This document shows, piece after piece, positions 34,601-43,258 of a stretch of 64,000 nucleotides of DNA. How positions within the stretch are numbered: position 1 is the first letter of the stretch; each line of letters opens with the position of its first letter. This DNA comes from Erysipelotrichaceae bacterium (GTDB lineage: Bacteria; Bacillota_I; Bacilli_A; Erysipelotrichales; Coprobacillaceae): contig JAJQFG010000013.1 of NCBI GenBank assembly GCA_021201315.1, positions 25,240-89,239 of the forward strand, written 5' to 3'. The notes below the pieces were generated by a model, which made no database searches, was not told where the DNA came from, and saw only the letters and a list, made by a program, of their open reading frames with translations. The translations under genes were made by a program, and so were the position numbers.

Positions 34601-35135
34601 TAGATTTGTTGAGTTTGTTAGAACTGTTTATGGTCAAGATGCTTTAGAAGAAAATCTTAACTTTATTGCTGGTGCAGTAAATACAAATGGATCAACTTCA
34701 AGAGAAAAAATTAGAAACTATTTTATTAATGATTTCTTTAAAGACCATTGCCAAACGTATTCAGCTACAGGTTTTGGCAAAAGACCAATTTATTGGCTAT
34801 TTGATAGTGGAAAGAAAAATGGATTTAAGGCTTTGATCTATATACATAGATATGAGCCAGATCTAATCGCAAGGATGAGAACTGAATATATTCTTAAGCT
34901 ACAAGCTACTTATAGAAACTTAATTGCTATTAAGAGTGAAAATTTAGAAAATGTTCAAGGTAAAGAAAAAGTTAGATTGAATAAAGAAATAAAGGATTTA
35001 AAAGATCAGGCAGAAGAATTAAGGATCTATGAAGAAAAAATACATCATGCTGCTGATCAAATGATAGAAATTGATTTAGATGATGGTGTGAAACATAACT
35101 ATGCCCTCTTTGGTGATTTGTTAGCAAAAATTTAA
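31686..35135 (+). CDS. pglX: BREX adenine methyltransferase PglX
   Basis: This 1149-residue enzyme marks host DNA, and its partners use the mark to tell self from phage. The SAM-binding motif is IIDPCMGSGHILVYAFDVL (about residue 308), and the catalytic motif for N6-adenine methylation is VITNPPYLGN (NPPY near 487). The C-terminal part (about 600-1000) includes target-recognition-type sequence, and the last 100 residues are helical. The gene is intact, with no associated invertase, unlike phase-variable pglX in some Lactobacillus. It sits in the BREX operon between brxC and an unfamiliar gene. Confidence 0.95.
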   Translation: MNKNAIKKYAIWARTELIKKVSEKAEQYGVSENEILELENDSVKGKILNSNEIDQRNKLIIKIKNYGYTNVIEEVAYTWFNRFIALRFMEVNNYLPYDYKIFTDSDNNFKPQILTETMNLNFDSGLKNLNEESVFEFIESNDKEGLYKYLLIKICNDMGNYLPGMFTRISDYKTLLFPENLLRSGSVLEQMINLIDENDWKDAVQIIGWLYQYYNSELKAEVDAEVKKGIKVTKENLPAKTQLFTPDWIVKYMVENSLGRLWIEGHPSNIKDNWKYYVDEAKQEEQVEEQLRKIRQDYSKLEPKDIKIIDPCMGSGHILVYAFDVLMQIYTDYGYRARDAVKSIIENNIYGLDIDERATQLAYFAIMMKAMEYDSRFLKRKIKPNLYEIKEVSLDNLDYFNLLGEDKDIALRLYSSFVNAKEYGSIIEPNVTTEELNKLESKLYNISEGSFDNIIDIARSAELIDILTDILPQARILTTKYHVVITNPPYLGNKPMNTLLSNYLSNNYDMGKMDLSTVFLMRGLSLSQNKIALVTPESWMFLVVFNKLRDDILNNYNIETLAQLGKNAFDSGFGTCAFVLDKNYCENKIGNYIDLKNFVPDKINNIEIEKRLYKRDNSFFLCMPNKVLAYWCPKDIVKLYSCHKEINYSYTLSCGIKTGRKEDFIRLWFEVPITEVCLNPKIESLYNSSYKWFKYNKGGGFKKWYGNMLCVINLQNNAKDIKETVPASTYRLRNPDNYFKKGIMWPLTGGDAFSCRLLDNDVLIDVASNAIYIEDEKDLYSLMGYMNTNLFNRMLNMINPTVSFPIDTISKSLDLVIKRDDIINLAKENVDISRKEWNQNEISWNFKMHPLINYEENNISTVISNYKKEKLSMSNKINNNEDLINDIYNRYYNIYDKSQKKMVNISENNKTIIASFISYSVGCMFGRYSLDEEGLVYADGAFDISRYQIFEADKDNILPICDQEYFDNDIVSRFVEFVRTVYGQDALEENLNFIAGAVNTNGSTSREKIRNYFINDFFKDHCQTYSATGFGKRPIYWLFDSGKKNGFKALIYIHRYEPDLIARMRTEYILKLQATYRNLIAIKSENLENVQGKEKVRLNKEIKDLKDQAEELRIYEEKIHHAADQMIEIDLDDGVKHNYALFGDLLAKI

Positions 35136-35152
35136 TGACTTTGAGGTGTTAT

Positions 35153-36034
35153 ATGATATCAATAAATATTGCAGAAAAATATAAAGAAATAGATTATCCA
35201 TATAAAAAGAAAGACGAATTAATTAAATCATTATTAACAGATTATAAAGTCATAAAACATACAAATAAAGAAACTGACTATGATTATTTAGAAGAAAATG
35301 ATGTAACATTAGAAATAATTAATCCTAATAATGACATAAATCTTTTTGTTGAGTTATCTGGTGAGTTTACGATATATTATAGTGATTATCATGCTCATTA
35401 TTTTTCTTATGAGGATGAGTATGAAGCATTAAAGAATGATATAAAAAATATTATTGAAGATAAATATGGAGCAGCAAGTTTTTATGTAAATAACAAATGG
35501 CTTGCAAGTTATCTGGAAAAGGACGAAATATCATTTTTAACAAATCCTTGGGATTTAGTTAAAAAAATGAATCTACCTAAGGAACACCTACAAACAATTC
35601 ATGATGAAGGTATTGTTATCAAAGTAGATTATTGGAATAAAGGTCACTGTTTGGAATTTGAGATAAAAAAAGATTCAGAAGTTTCTGAAATCAGTCATCC
35701 AAGACAATATAATGTCAGATTTGTTGTTAAGGATGGATATCCATATGGTAGTGGTTCAGTACATAAATATGATGACGAAAAAGCGTATATAAAATATGCA
35801 TTAGTAACAGATATTGAAGATGCCGAAGAGTTAACTAAAGAGTTGATAGAAGTTCTTGAAGATGATGCTAAAAGATTTGGTGCAAGTAAAATATTTGCCA
35901 ATGTAGGTTCCCCTATTGATAAACCTTTCGCTGATTTAGGATATGTAGAAGTTGATAAAATTTATGATGAACGAATTCGTCGAATAGATGGAGTAAAAGT
36001 TATTTTCGAAAAGACAGTAATGAAGGATTTGTAG
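35153..36034 (+). CDS. BREX-operon protein of unknown function with GNAT-like C-terminus
   Basis: This 293-residue protein lies between pglX and pglZ, where standard type 1 BREX operons have no gene. I do not recognise the N-terminal 190 residues; they are rich in acidic and aromatic residues, with an unusual YYSDYHAHYFSYEDEYEAL stretch. The C-terminal 70 residues (ELIEVLEDDAKRFGASKIF and then FADLGYVEVDKIYDERI) have the shape of the end of a GNAT acetyltransferase, but the acetyl-CoA loop is not evident. ATG 35153 is preferred because TGAGGTG lies before it; ATG 35135 overlaps the pglX stop but lacks a ribosome site. Its position suggests a BREX accessory function (inference). Confidence 0.65.
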   Translation: MISINIAEKYKEIDYPYKKKDELIKSLLTDYKVIKHTNKETDYDYLEENDVTLEIINPNNDINLFVELSGEFTIYYSDYHAHYFSYEDEYEALKNDIKNIIEDKYGAASFYVNNKWLASYLEKDEISFLTNPWDLVKKMNLPKEHLQTIHDEGIVIKVDYWNKGHCLEFEIKKDSEVSEISHPRQYNVRFVVKDGYPYGSGSVHKYDDEKAYIKYALVTDIEDAEELTKELIEVLEDDAKRFGASKIFANVGSPIDKPFADLGYVEVDKIYDERIRRIDGVKVIFEKTVMKDL

Positions 36035-36063
36035 TTTACACATAAGTTAAGGAGGAAGTGCAA

Positions 36064-38670
36064 ATGGATTTAGAAGATATTATTGAGGATTTGAATAGAA
36101 GATTTTCACTTCCTTTAAAAGAATATTATAAGCGAAAAATTATATTCTGGAATGATGAAAAAAGAGAAAATGAAGACATCATTGATCAAATAGAATTAAA
36201 AAATGCTAAGATTGTAAAATTAACAGGGTCTAATAATTTTGAAATAAAAAAATTAATAAATGTTGACGATACTGAAAGCAATTACTTGATTTATAATCCT
36301 TTGGTTATTAATAATTTAAAAAATGACTGGTTTTTAGATGTTAAACTATATAGTGAAGAATTTAGATCAGACAGAACATCAAGGTGGATGAATTCATTAA
36401 ATATACCACAATTACCAGAATTAAGAAAAAGAGTTGAACAATATCAAGGATTCTTTAATAGTGAATCAAGAAGAAAAGTTTTTGTATCTTATAATTATTC
36501 TATAACAAAGCCAGTAGAAATAGATATGATCATTTTATCAACTCTATGTAAGACTAAGAAAGTAAGCACTAAAGAAATTATAAAAGCTGTTTTATCTGAT
36601 TCATTGGATTTTGATAATAAATACATGAAATCATTTCTAAAATATGGTGCTAGTACTACTTTTTGGGAGATTGTCAGAAGAACAATTGGTTATGATGAAG
36701 AAAAACAATCAGTTGAACAACTAGCTAATCATATTGTTATAAATGCTTCTTTTAGGACTTTAAATGAAAAATTATTAAAGGGATTAGAAAGATATTATGA
36801 TAATGTCAGTGAGGAACAAGAAAATTTCTGTTATGAATTAATCGATGAATGGCTACATAGTGACAAAATACAAGATGTAAGAGAAGTTATAAGAGTAGTT
36901 GAAGATAAATTAGAATTATATACACGTTTTGATAAGGCAGAAATTAATGAATTATTAGAAAATAATCTATTTGAATGTATTGATGAATTGATTTTAAGAA
37001 ACACTATGTTTAATATTTATAATAATAATTATATTGATAGTATCAATATTAGAAGAATTGTTGATGCAAGAAAATCTAAAATTTACTATTCTACATATGA
37101 AAATTATTATAAGGGATTGCTAGAAATTGCTAATATGGCAGATTTCCATCAAAAATATAATGAAGGATTTCATGAAACAGATGCTAATGAATTATGGAAT
37201 AATTATATAGATCATTATTATTTAATGGATACATATTATCGTCATTTTATGCTTTGCTATCATAATATTCTTATGAATAGCAATGATGCCTTAGATGATT
37301 CTTTTAAGGAGATTGTTGAATACGTTGATAATGAATATAAGAACTGGTATTTATATAAATTGGATTCTAAATGGTACGATCTCATTAAAGAGCCATTAAA
37401 AGAAACTGGTAGAATAAATGGAGTTAATTATCAAGAAGATTTTTATAAGAATTATGTAAGCGATAAAAAAGTAAGAACATATGTCATTATCTCTGATGGA
37501 TTAAGATATGAGGTAGCTACATCTTTAGTAGAAGAATTAAAACAAGATTTCCAAGCTGATGTGAAACTCAATGCACAACAATCTATTTTTCCTGCTGATA
37601 CAGAATATGGAATGCCTGCCCTTTTACCACATAAACAACTCACTATAAAAAATGTTAATGGAAAAATTCAGGTCCTTGCTGATGGTCAATCAACAGATAG
37701 TAGTAATAGACAAAATGTATTACAAAAGTATGATGAAGCTAGTGTTGCCTTAAAATTTAATGATGTTGTTAATATGACAAGAGCTGAAAGAAATAATGCA
37801 ATACAAGGTAAAAATATTGTTTATATTTATCATGATTGTATTGATAATACTGGTCATAAAGATACAGATTCTACTTTTGAGGCATGCGATAAGACTATTA
37901 ATGATATCAAGAATTTAATTCAAATATTAGTGAATAATTTTACAGCAAAAAATATTCTTATTACAGCTGATCATGGTTTCTTATATAACAATTCTCCTTT
38001 AACTGAAGTTGATAAATTAGATAAGTCTAATTTTAGAAAAGATATTGTTGTAAGTGATAAGAGATATGTGCTAACTGATAAGAAAATAGATTTAGACTTT
38101 TTGGTCAATGTTAAAGGTATATATAATGAATATGGTTATGAAGGATATGCTACAAAAGGCAGTATCAGAATTAAGAAACAAGGTGGCCAAAACAATTATG
38201 TACATGGAGGCTTAAGTCTTCAGGAAATGGTTATACCAGTAGTACAATTTACTAATGTACGTAGTAATTCAAAAACATATATGAGAAATAAAAAAAGATA
38301 TGATACGAAACCAGTTGAAATTGATTTAGTTAATCAATCTAGAACGATAAGAAATAAGATATTTAACCTTAGTTTTTATCAAAAAGATCCTGTTTCTACT
38401 AATAACACATCTTGTATTTATGAAACTTATATGGTTGATTCAAAAGACAATGTTGTTAGTGATACACAAAGAATTGTTGCTGATAATACAAGTAAAGATA
38501 ACAAGGATAGAGAAATTAAATGTACTTTTAATTTAAAATCTCTTACTTTTAGTAAGTTGGAAGCATATTATTTAGTCATTGTTGATGAAAAGCATTTACA
38601 AGCACCTAAAAAGATTGAATATACAATAGATATTCTTGTTTCTACTGATGAATTTGATTTCTTTAGCTAA
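36064..38670 (+). CDS. pglZ: BREX protein PglZ (alkaline phosphatase superfamily)
   Basis: This 868-residue protein is PglZ, a metal-dependent phosphatase/nuclease-fold protein essential for BREX. The metal sites are VIISDGLRYEVATSLVEEL (Asp about 476) and LITADHGFLYNN (about 635); the segment YIYHDCIDNTGHKDTDSTFE lies between them. The N-terminal half is helical. ATG 36064 is chosen because AAGGAGG (36049-36055) lies 8 bases upstream, instead of the GTG at 36058. The gene is followed after 18 bases by another unfamiliar ORF. Confidence 0.95.
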   Translation: MDLEDIIEDLNRRFSLPLKEYYKRKIIFWNDEKRENEDIIDQIELKNAKIVKLTGSNNFEIKKLINVDDTESNYLIYNPLVINNLKNDWFLDVKLYSEEFRSDRTSRWMNSLNIPQLPELRKRVEQYQGFFNSESRRKVFVSYNYSITKPVEIDMIILSTLCKTKKVSTKEIIKAVLSDSLDFDNKYMKSFLKYGASTTFWEIVRRTIGYDEEKQSVEQLANHIVINASFRTLNEKLLKGLERYYDNVSEEQENFCYELIDEWLHSDKIQDVREVIRVVEDKLELYTRFDKAEINELLENNLFECIDELILRNTMFNIYNNNYIDSINIRRIVDARKSKIYYSTYENYYKGLLEIANMADFHQKYNEGFHETDANELWNNYIDHYYLMDTYYRHFMLCYHNILMNSNDALDDSFKEIVEYVDNEYKNWYLYKLDSKWYDLIKEPLKETGRINGVNYQEDFYKNYVSDKKVRTYVIISDGLRYEVATSLVEELKQDFQADVKLNAQQSIFPADTEYGMPALLPHKQLTIKNVNGKIQVLADGQSTDSSNRQNVLQKYDEASVALKFNDVVNMTRAERNNAIQGKNIVYIYHDCIDNTGHKDTDSTFEACDKTINDIKNLIQILVNNFTAKNILITADHGFLYNNSPLTEVDKLDKSNFRKDIVVSDKRYVLTDKKIDLDFLVNVKGIYNEYGYEGYATKGSIRIKKQGGQNNYVHGGLSLQEMVIPVVQFTNVRSNSKTYMRNKKRYDTKPVEIDLVNQSRTIRNKIFNLSFYQKDPVSTNNTSCIYETYMVDSKDNVVSDTQRIVADNTSKDNKDREIKCTFNLKSLTFSKLEAYYLVIVDEKHLQAPKKIEYTIDILVSTDEFDFFS

Positions 38671-38688
38671 TATGATGGGGGAATAGTT

Positions 38689-39639
38689 TTGGAAGAAGAT
38701 AATAATAAAAATATTAATATTAAAATGGATGGTGTTGTTGAAGCTTTAAGTAGTGTTTCTGAAATAGCGGAAAAATTCAATATAGATAAAATTTCGCATA
38801 CTATAGACGATGTCTCAAAAATAACAGCAAAAGTTTTTGATGATAATTTTTTGGAAACCATAGATATTATAAATAACAACGTTTCATCAATGATAAAGCA
38901 ATTATCATTTCCTGAAATAACTGATGATATGAAATACACGTGGAAAACATGTTCATATCTAATGGCCTTGAAAGATTATAAATGGCCATTATACAGTTTG
39001 AATGATTCTGATTTTATTGATGTAATATTGGATTTTTCTGAAAAAGAAGTTTTTCAAAATGTTATGGATGAAACCATAATATCAATATTAACTAATGATT
39101 ATATTCAGAATCTGAATTTTAAATTTAATCATCAAGACGAATCAAAAAATTGGTCACCAATTTTAGATGAAATTATTATATCTTATTTGCAAGGTTTATA
39201 TTTTAGTAGTACTACTTTATCTATGTGTACAATTAGTGGAATAATAAATGATTTGTTTGAAAAATATGATGATTATTTAGAGAAAAGTAGAGAAAATCTT
39301 AATATATTAGCCGATTTTTTAGAACTAAGTAATAATGATTTAAACTCCAAAAATAAAGATGAAAAAAGAAAATTAGCTTTAATTGTAAATGATATAGACA
39401 TGGGTTATTTTAGATGGCAAAATGCTTTATATTATATATTTAAGGATGTTTATACTTCAAAAAATAAAAATTATGATCCCAATCAACCATGTAGAAATAT
39501 GATATGTCATGGTATACAGACTAATTATGGAACTAAAGAACATGCTTTGAAAGCTATTTTATGTATTGATATAGTTATATGGCTAGATAATTATATGTAT
39601 AACAAATATATGATAGGAGGTATTGATAATGGACAATAA
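38689..39639 (+). CDS. BREX-operon protein with HEPN-type R-x4-H motif
   Basis: This 316-residue protein lies between pglZ and brxL. It starts with TTG behind a GGGGG site (38676-38680), and its last 11 bases overlap brxL. I recognise no named family, but the C-terminus has PCRNMICHGIQTNYGTKEHA followed by LKAILCIDIVIWL, which matches the catalytic R-x4-H motif and trailing helix of HEPN ribonucleases found in abortive-infection proteins. The N-terminal half is helical (for example SSVSEIAEKFNIDKISHTID). It may add an RNA-degrading, infection-triggered arm to BREX. Function and family are inferences. Confidence 0.65.
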   Translation: MEEDNNKNINIKMDGVVEALSSVSEIAEKFNIDKISHTIDDVSKITAKVFDDNFLETIDIINNNVSSMIKQLSFPEITDDMKYTWKTCSYLMALKDYKWPLYSLNDSDFIDVILDFSEKEVFQNVMDETIISILTNDYIQNLNFKFNHQDESKNWSPILDEIIISYLQGLYFSSTTLSMCTISGIINDLFEKYDDYLEKSRENLNILADFLELSNNDLNSKNKDEKRKLALIVNDIDMGYFRWQNALYYIFKDVYTSKNKNYDPNQPCRNMICHGIQTNYGTKEHALKAILCIDIVIWLDNYMYNKYMIGGIDNGQ

Positions 39640-41713
39640 AATTAATGATAATTCTAATAGAGAAATTGAAAATGATAAATTAAATCAATATTATCAAGGC
39701 AAAATTGTTCGTAAGGATTTAACAAAGAGCATTAAAGAAAGTGCCAATGTTCCTGTATACGTGCTTGAATTCTTATTAGCACAATATTGTAGCAGTGATG
39801 ATGAAGATATAATTGAACAAGGCGTAGAAAAAGTTAAAAAGATTATTTCTGATAACTTTGTACGACCTGATGAATCACAAAAGATATTATCGATACTTCG
39901 TTCTAAAGGAACTTATGCAATCATTGATAGAGTAACAGTCAATCTTAATTTAAAAAAGGATAAATATGAAGCTAGTTTTTCTAATTTAGGATTGCGTCAA
40001 ATACCTATTGATTCTAGTTATCCTGAAAAGTTTGATAGATTATTAGCTGGTGGTATATGGTGTATGGTTACACTTGAATATCTTACAAATGAAGATGTTG
40101 GTGTAATGGACGAAGGTAAAACTAAGAATAGAGAACCAATCAGTATTTTGAATTTAAAACCTATTCAAATGCCTACAGTGTCATTAGATGATTATAAAGC
40201 ACAAAGACAATACTTTACTAAGGATGAATGGATTGATATTATTTTACGTTCTATAGGTATGGAACCTGATAAATTTCAATATCGTGAGAAATGGTTGTTA
40301 TTAACTCGTATACTTCCATTGATTGAAAATAATTTTAATTTATGTGAATTAGGTCCAAGAAGTACAGGTAAATCATATTTGTATGAACAGATTTCTCCTA
40401 ATAGTATATTAGTTTCTGGAGGTCAAACAACAGTTGCTAATTTATTCTATAACATGGGAAGAAGAACTATTGGTTTGGTTGGTTTATGGGATTGTGTGGC
40501 TTTTGATGAGGTGGCTGGTATCCGTTTTAAAGATAAAGATGGAATTCAAATTATGAAAGGTTATATGGCCAATCACACTTTTTCTAGAGGTAGAGAAGAA
40601 ATTGGTGCTTCTGCATCAATGGTATTTTTAGGTAATATTAATCAGAGCGTTGATGTACTGTTGAAGACATCAAGTTTATTTGATCCTTTCCCTGATGCTA
40701 TGAATAATGATACAGCTTTCTTAGATCGTATGCATTGTTATTTACCAGGATGGGAGATTCCTAAGTATAGACCAGAACATTTTACTAATGATTATGGTTT
40801 TATTACCGATTATTTTGCAGAAGTTTTGCGAGAACTCAGAAAAGAAAGTCAAGGTAATGCTATTGAAAAATATTATCATTTAGGTAAATGTTTAAATCAA
40901 CGAGATACTATTGCTGTTACTAAAATGGTAAGTGGCTATCTTAAATTGTTATATCCCGATGGTAATTATGACAAAGAAGAATTGACAGAAATATTGAATA
41001 TTTCTTTAGAAATGCGAAGAAGAGTTAAAGAACAGTTAAAGAAAATTGGTGGTATGGAATTTTATGATATTAATTTTTCATACATTGATAATGATAGTTT
41101 TGAAGAATTTTATGTTGGTGTACCAGAACAAGGTGCTGGTAATTTAATTCCTGATGGTATTTGTAATCCAGGACAAGTATATACAGTAGCACATGCTAAA
41201 AGTGGTATGATTGGTGTATATCGACTAGAATCACAAAAATTAGTTGGTAATGGAAAATTTGATAGAACTGGTTTAGGGAATAGTCGTGAAGCTAAAGAAT
41301 CAACTAATACAGCTTTTAACTATTTAAAAGGTAATAAACAAGCTATTAGTGGACAAATTAATTTAGATACAGTAGATTATATTGTTAATTATCAAGATTT
41401 ACAAGGGATTGGTATGACTGATAGTTTAAGTCTTTCTACTCTTATTGCTTTATGTTCTATTGCTTTAGATAAGCCTGTTTTAAGTTCATTAGCAGTAATT
41501 GGAGAAATTAGTATTGGTGGCACAATAAATAGAATCAGTGAGCTTGCTAATGTCTTACAGGTGTGTTCTGACTCTGGAGCAAAGAAAATATTGCTTCCAA
41601 ATTCTGCAGTTGTAGATTTAGGTAATGTTCCACCTGACTTGATTACATGTTTTAATCTTATTTTCTATAAGACTCCTGAAGAGGCAGTATTTAAAGCGTT
41701 AGGTGTTGAATAA
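39629..41713 (+). CDS. brxL: BREX protein BrxL (Lon-like AAA protein)
   Basis: This 694-residue protein is BrxL, the last core gene of type 1 BREX. The AAA part has a Walker A-like loop ELGPRSTGKSYLYEQI (about 243). The C-terminal Lon-protease-like domain has GIGMTDSLSLSTLIALC and IGEISIGGTINRISELANV, then AKKILLP with the lysine of the Ser-Lys dyad. BrxL forms DNA-binding assemblies. ATG 39629 is preferred because TAGGAGG (39614-39620) lies 8 bases upstream; it overlaps the previous gene by 11 bases, so the two are translationally coupled. With this gene the type 1 set is complete. Confidence 0.95.
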   Translation: MDNKINDNSNREIENDKLNQYYQGKIVRKDLTKSIKESANVPVYVLEFLLAQYCSSDDEDIIEQGVEKVKKIISDNFVRPDESQKILSILRSKGTYAIIDRVTVNLNLKKDKYEASFSNLGLRQIPIDSSYPEKFDRLLAGGIWCMVTLEYLTNEDVGVMDEGKTKNREPISILNLKPIQMPTVSLDDYKAQRQYFTKDEWIDIILRSIGMEPDKFQYREKWLLLTRILPLIENNFNLCELGPRSTGKSYLYEQISPNSILVSGGQTTVANLFYNMGRRTIGLVGLWDCVAFDEVAGIRFKDKDGIQIMKGYMANHTFSRGREEIGASASMVFLGNINQSVDVLLKTSSLFDPFPDAMNNDTAFLDRMHCYLPGWEIPKYRPEHFTNDYGFITDYFAEVLRELRKESQGNAIEKYYHLGKCLNQRDTIAVTKMVSGYLKLLYPDGNYDKEELTEILNISLEMRRRVKEQLKKIGGMEFYDINFSYIDNDSFEEFYVGVPEQGAGNLIPDGICNPGQVYTVAHAKSGMIGVYRLESQKLVGNGKFDRTGLGNSREAKESTNTAFNYLKGNKQAISGQINLDTVDYIVNYQDLQGIGMTDSLSLSTLIALCSIALDKPVLSSLAVIGEISIGGTINRISELANVLQVCSDSGAKKILLPNSAVVDLGNVPPDLITCFNLIFYKTPEEAVFKALGVE

Positions 41714-41751
41714 ATAGCATTTAAATTAATTATAAAATATTAGGAAGTGAA

Positions 41752-42348
41752 ATGATGGATATAATGATTGATAATGATAATCTAAAAAAGTGTGAAAAAA
41801 CTATACAAAATACATGGAATGATTTTAGAAGTGAACTAGCCAATGGATTATTTACCTATAAAGATATCGACAAAGCTTTGGAATGTACTTTTTTATCAAC
41901 ATTTGACATTCTATTTCAAAAACAAGAGAATATACAATATTTAACAAATACAATTGATGAATTAATCATTAAGAATGTAAAAACTGGTAGAGGAGCTAAT
42001 CTCAAAAAAGATGAGAAATTAAATTATGAAAGATTTATACCAAACAAAAAATATATTAATGACCATAATAGATTTAGTCCTCCTGGAGTAGAATGGTTAT
42101 ATTTAGCAATAGGTAAAGAAGACGAAATTCAACAATGTGCAGAGCTGAATGCAGAGCTGAAATCGGAAAAAGATTTGGTTTTTTGTCATTTTTTGTTAAA
42201 TAATGAATATAGTAGTTGTAAACTTTTAGACTTAACTTTATCAGATCAAATCACCTATAAAAATATAGCTTATATTCTTCTAATGCATGAATGTTTTAAT
42301 GATTTACCAGAAGATAGGTGTGTAGAGGAATTATTCATTTATATTTAA
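41752..42348 (+). CDS. RES-domain protein, apparently truncated
   Basis: This 198-residue protein resembles the first half of RES-domain proteins, NAD-degrading toxins of type II toxin-antitoxin systems. The segment NRFSPPGVEWLYLAIG gives the conserved Arg and LYLA core, and CAELNAELKSE supplies the Glu. The third hallmark, a Ser in a hydrophobic C-terminal strand, is not recognisable, and the protein ends soon after YILLMHECFNDLPED; typical members are longer. A paired Xre-type antitoxin is missing. It is 38 bases behind brxL and may share its transcript. It could be inactive or a degenerate toxin. Confidence 0.5.
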   Translation: MMDIMIDNDNLKKCEKTIQNTWNDFRSELANGLFTYKDIDKALECTFLSTFDILFQKQENIQYLTNTIDELIIKNVKTGRGANLKKDEKLNYERFIPNKKYINDHNRFSPPGVEWLYLAIGKEDEIQQCAELNAELKSEKDLVFCHFLLNNEYSSCKLLDLTLSDQITYKNIAYILLMHECFNDLPEDRCVEELFIYI

Positions 42349-42446
42349 TCTTTTTTATATTTATGTTTTGTGTTTAATTTTTATCCATTATCATATTTTA
42401 TAAATTAAATTATCGACAAAAATCACAAAAAATACTAAATTATATT

Positions 42447-42476
42447 CAAAAAATCATTAATAATTATGATTTTTTG
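42447..42476. terminator. A/T-rich hairpin before the zinc-ribbon cassette
   Basis: CAAAAAATCAT and ATGATTTTTTG are exact reverse complements around an 8-base loop, with T-runs on both strands. It separates the BREX-side genes from the next group; a TATAAT at 42488-42493 lies just beyond, close before the next gene. Confidence 0.55.
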
Positions 42477-42535
42477 TTGTGGTTTGATATAATAAGAAAA
42501 AGTATAAAGAATTATAGGTGAAGGAAGTGTTGGTT

Positions 42536-43255
42536 ATGCCTTATTGCTCAAATTGCGGTAAAAAGTTAAAAGAAGGTGCTAAGTACTGTACATATTGTGG
42601 AGAACCTTGTGATGATAATTCATCATATGATGAAGAATATATTAGGAAAGAAAAATATGCAGGTAAAATAATTAAGTGTCCTAATTGCGGTGAAATGCTT
42701 AAATCTTTTGAAATTGTATGTCCTGCATGTGGCTTTGAGATAAGAGAAAGTAAAACTACTGAAACGATACAATCATTTGCTTCAAAGTTAGAGCAAGCAC
42801 AAAATGAAGAACAATATATAAAATTGATAAGGAATTTTCCAATTCCAAATACAAAAGAAGATATATTAGAATTTATGATTTTAGCTTCAACAAATATGAA
42901 GGATCAACCTAGTAAAAATGTTTTTGACGCTTGGTCTTCAAAATTTGAACAGTGTTATCAAAAAGCCAAATTATCATTTGATGAAAAAGAATTTATTCAA
43001 ATCAAGCAAATATATGATGATACAATGATAAAAACAAATAAAGATCGTATAGTTCATGGTATATCATATGTCATTAAGCTCATTACTGATTTTATAGCTA
43101 TGTTTCCCAATCCCGTATTTGGCATAGTTGTCTTGCTTCTTTTAATTTATGAAATGTTGCGTTTATTAAGAGGAGATTTTGCTGGATTGGATATTATGTT
43201 TGATGCTCTCATTTTAGGTTTAGTATATAGATTTACGACGAAAAATAAGAGGTAA
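42536..43255 (+). CDS. Membrane protein with two zinc ribbons
   Basis: This 239-residue protein starts MPYCSNCGKKLKEGAKYCTY and has a second CxxC pair set at KCPNCGEMLKSFEIVCPACG, i.e. two zinc ribbons in the first 70 residues. The middle has IKLIRNFPIPNTKEDILEFM, which is shared with the next gene. The C-terminus has two likely membrane helices (PVFGIVVLLLLIYEML and a second about residue 225). ATG 42536 is used because AAGGAAG lies 8 bases upstream. It is the first gene of a four-gene operon whose order recalls Bacillus ydjG-ydjH-ydjI. The exact role is unknown. Confidence 0.7.
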   Translation: MPYCSNCGKKLKEGAKYCTYCGEPCDDNSSYDEEYIRKEKYAGKIIKCPNCGEMLKSFEIVCPACGFEIRESKTTETIQSFASKLEQAQNEEQYIKLIRNFPIPNTKEDILEFMILASTNMKDQPSKNVFDAWSSKFEQCYQKAKLSFDEKEFIQIKQIYDDTMIKTNKDRIVHGISYVIKLITDFIAMFPNPVFGIVVLLLLIYEMLRLLRGDFAGLDIMFDALILGLVYRFTTKNKR

Positions 43256-43258
43256 TAA

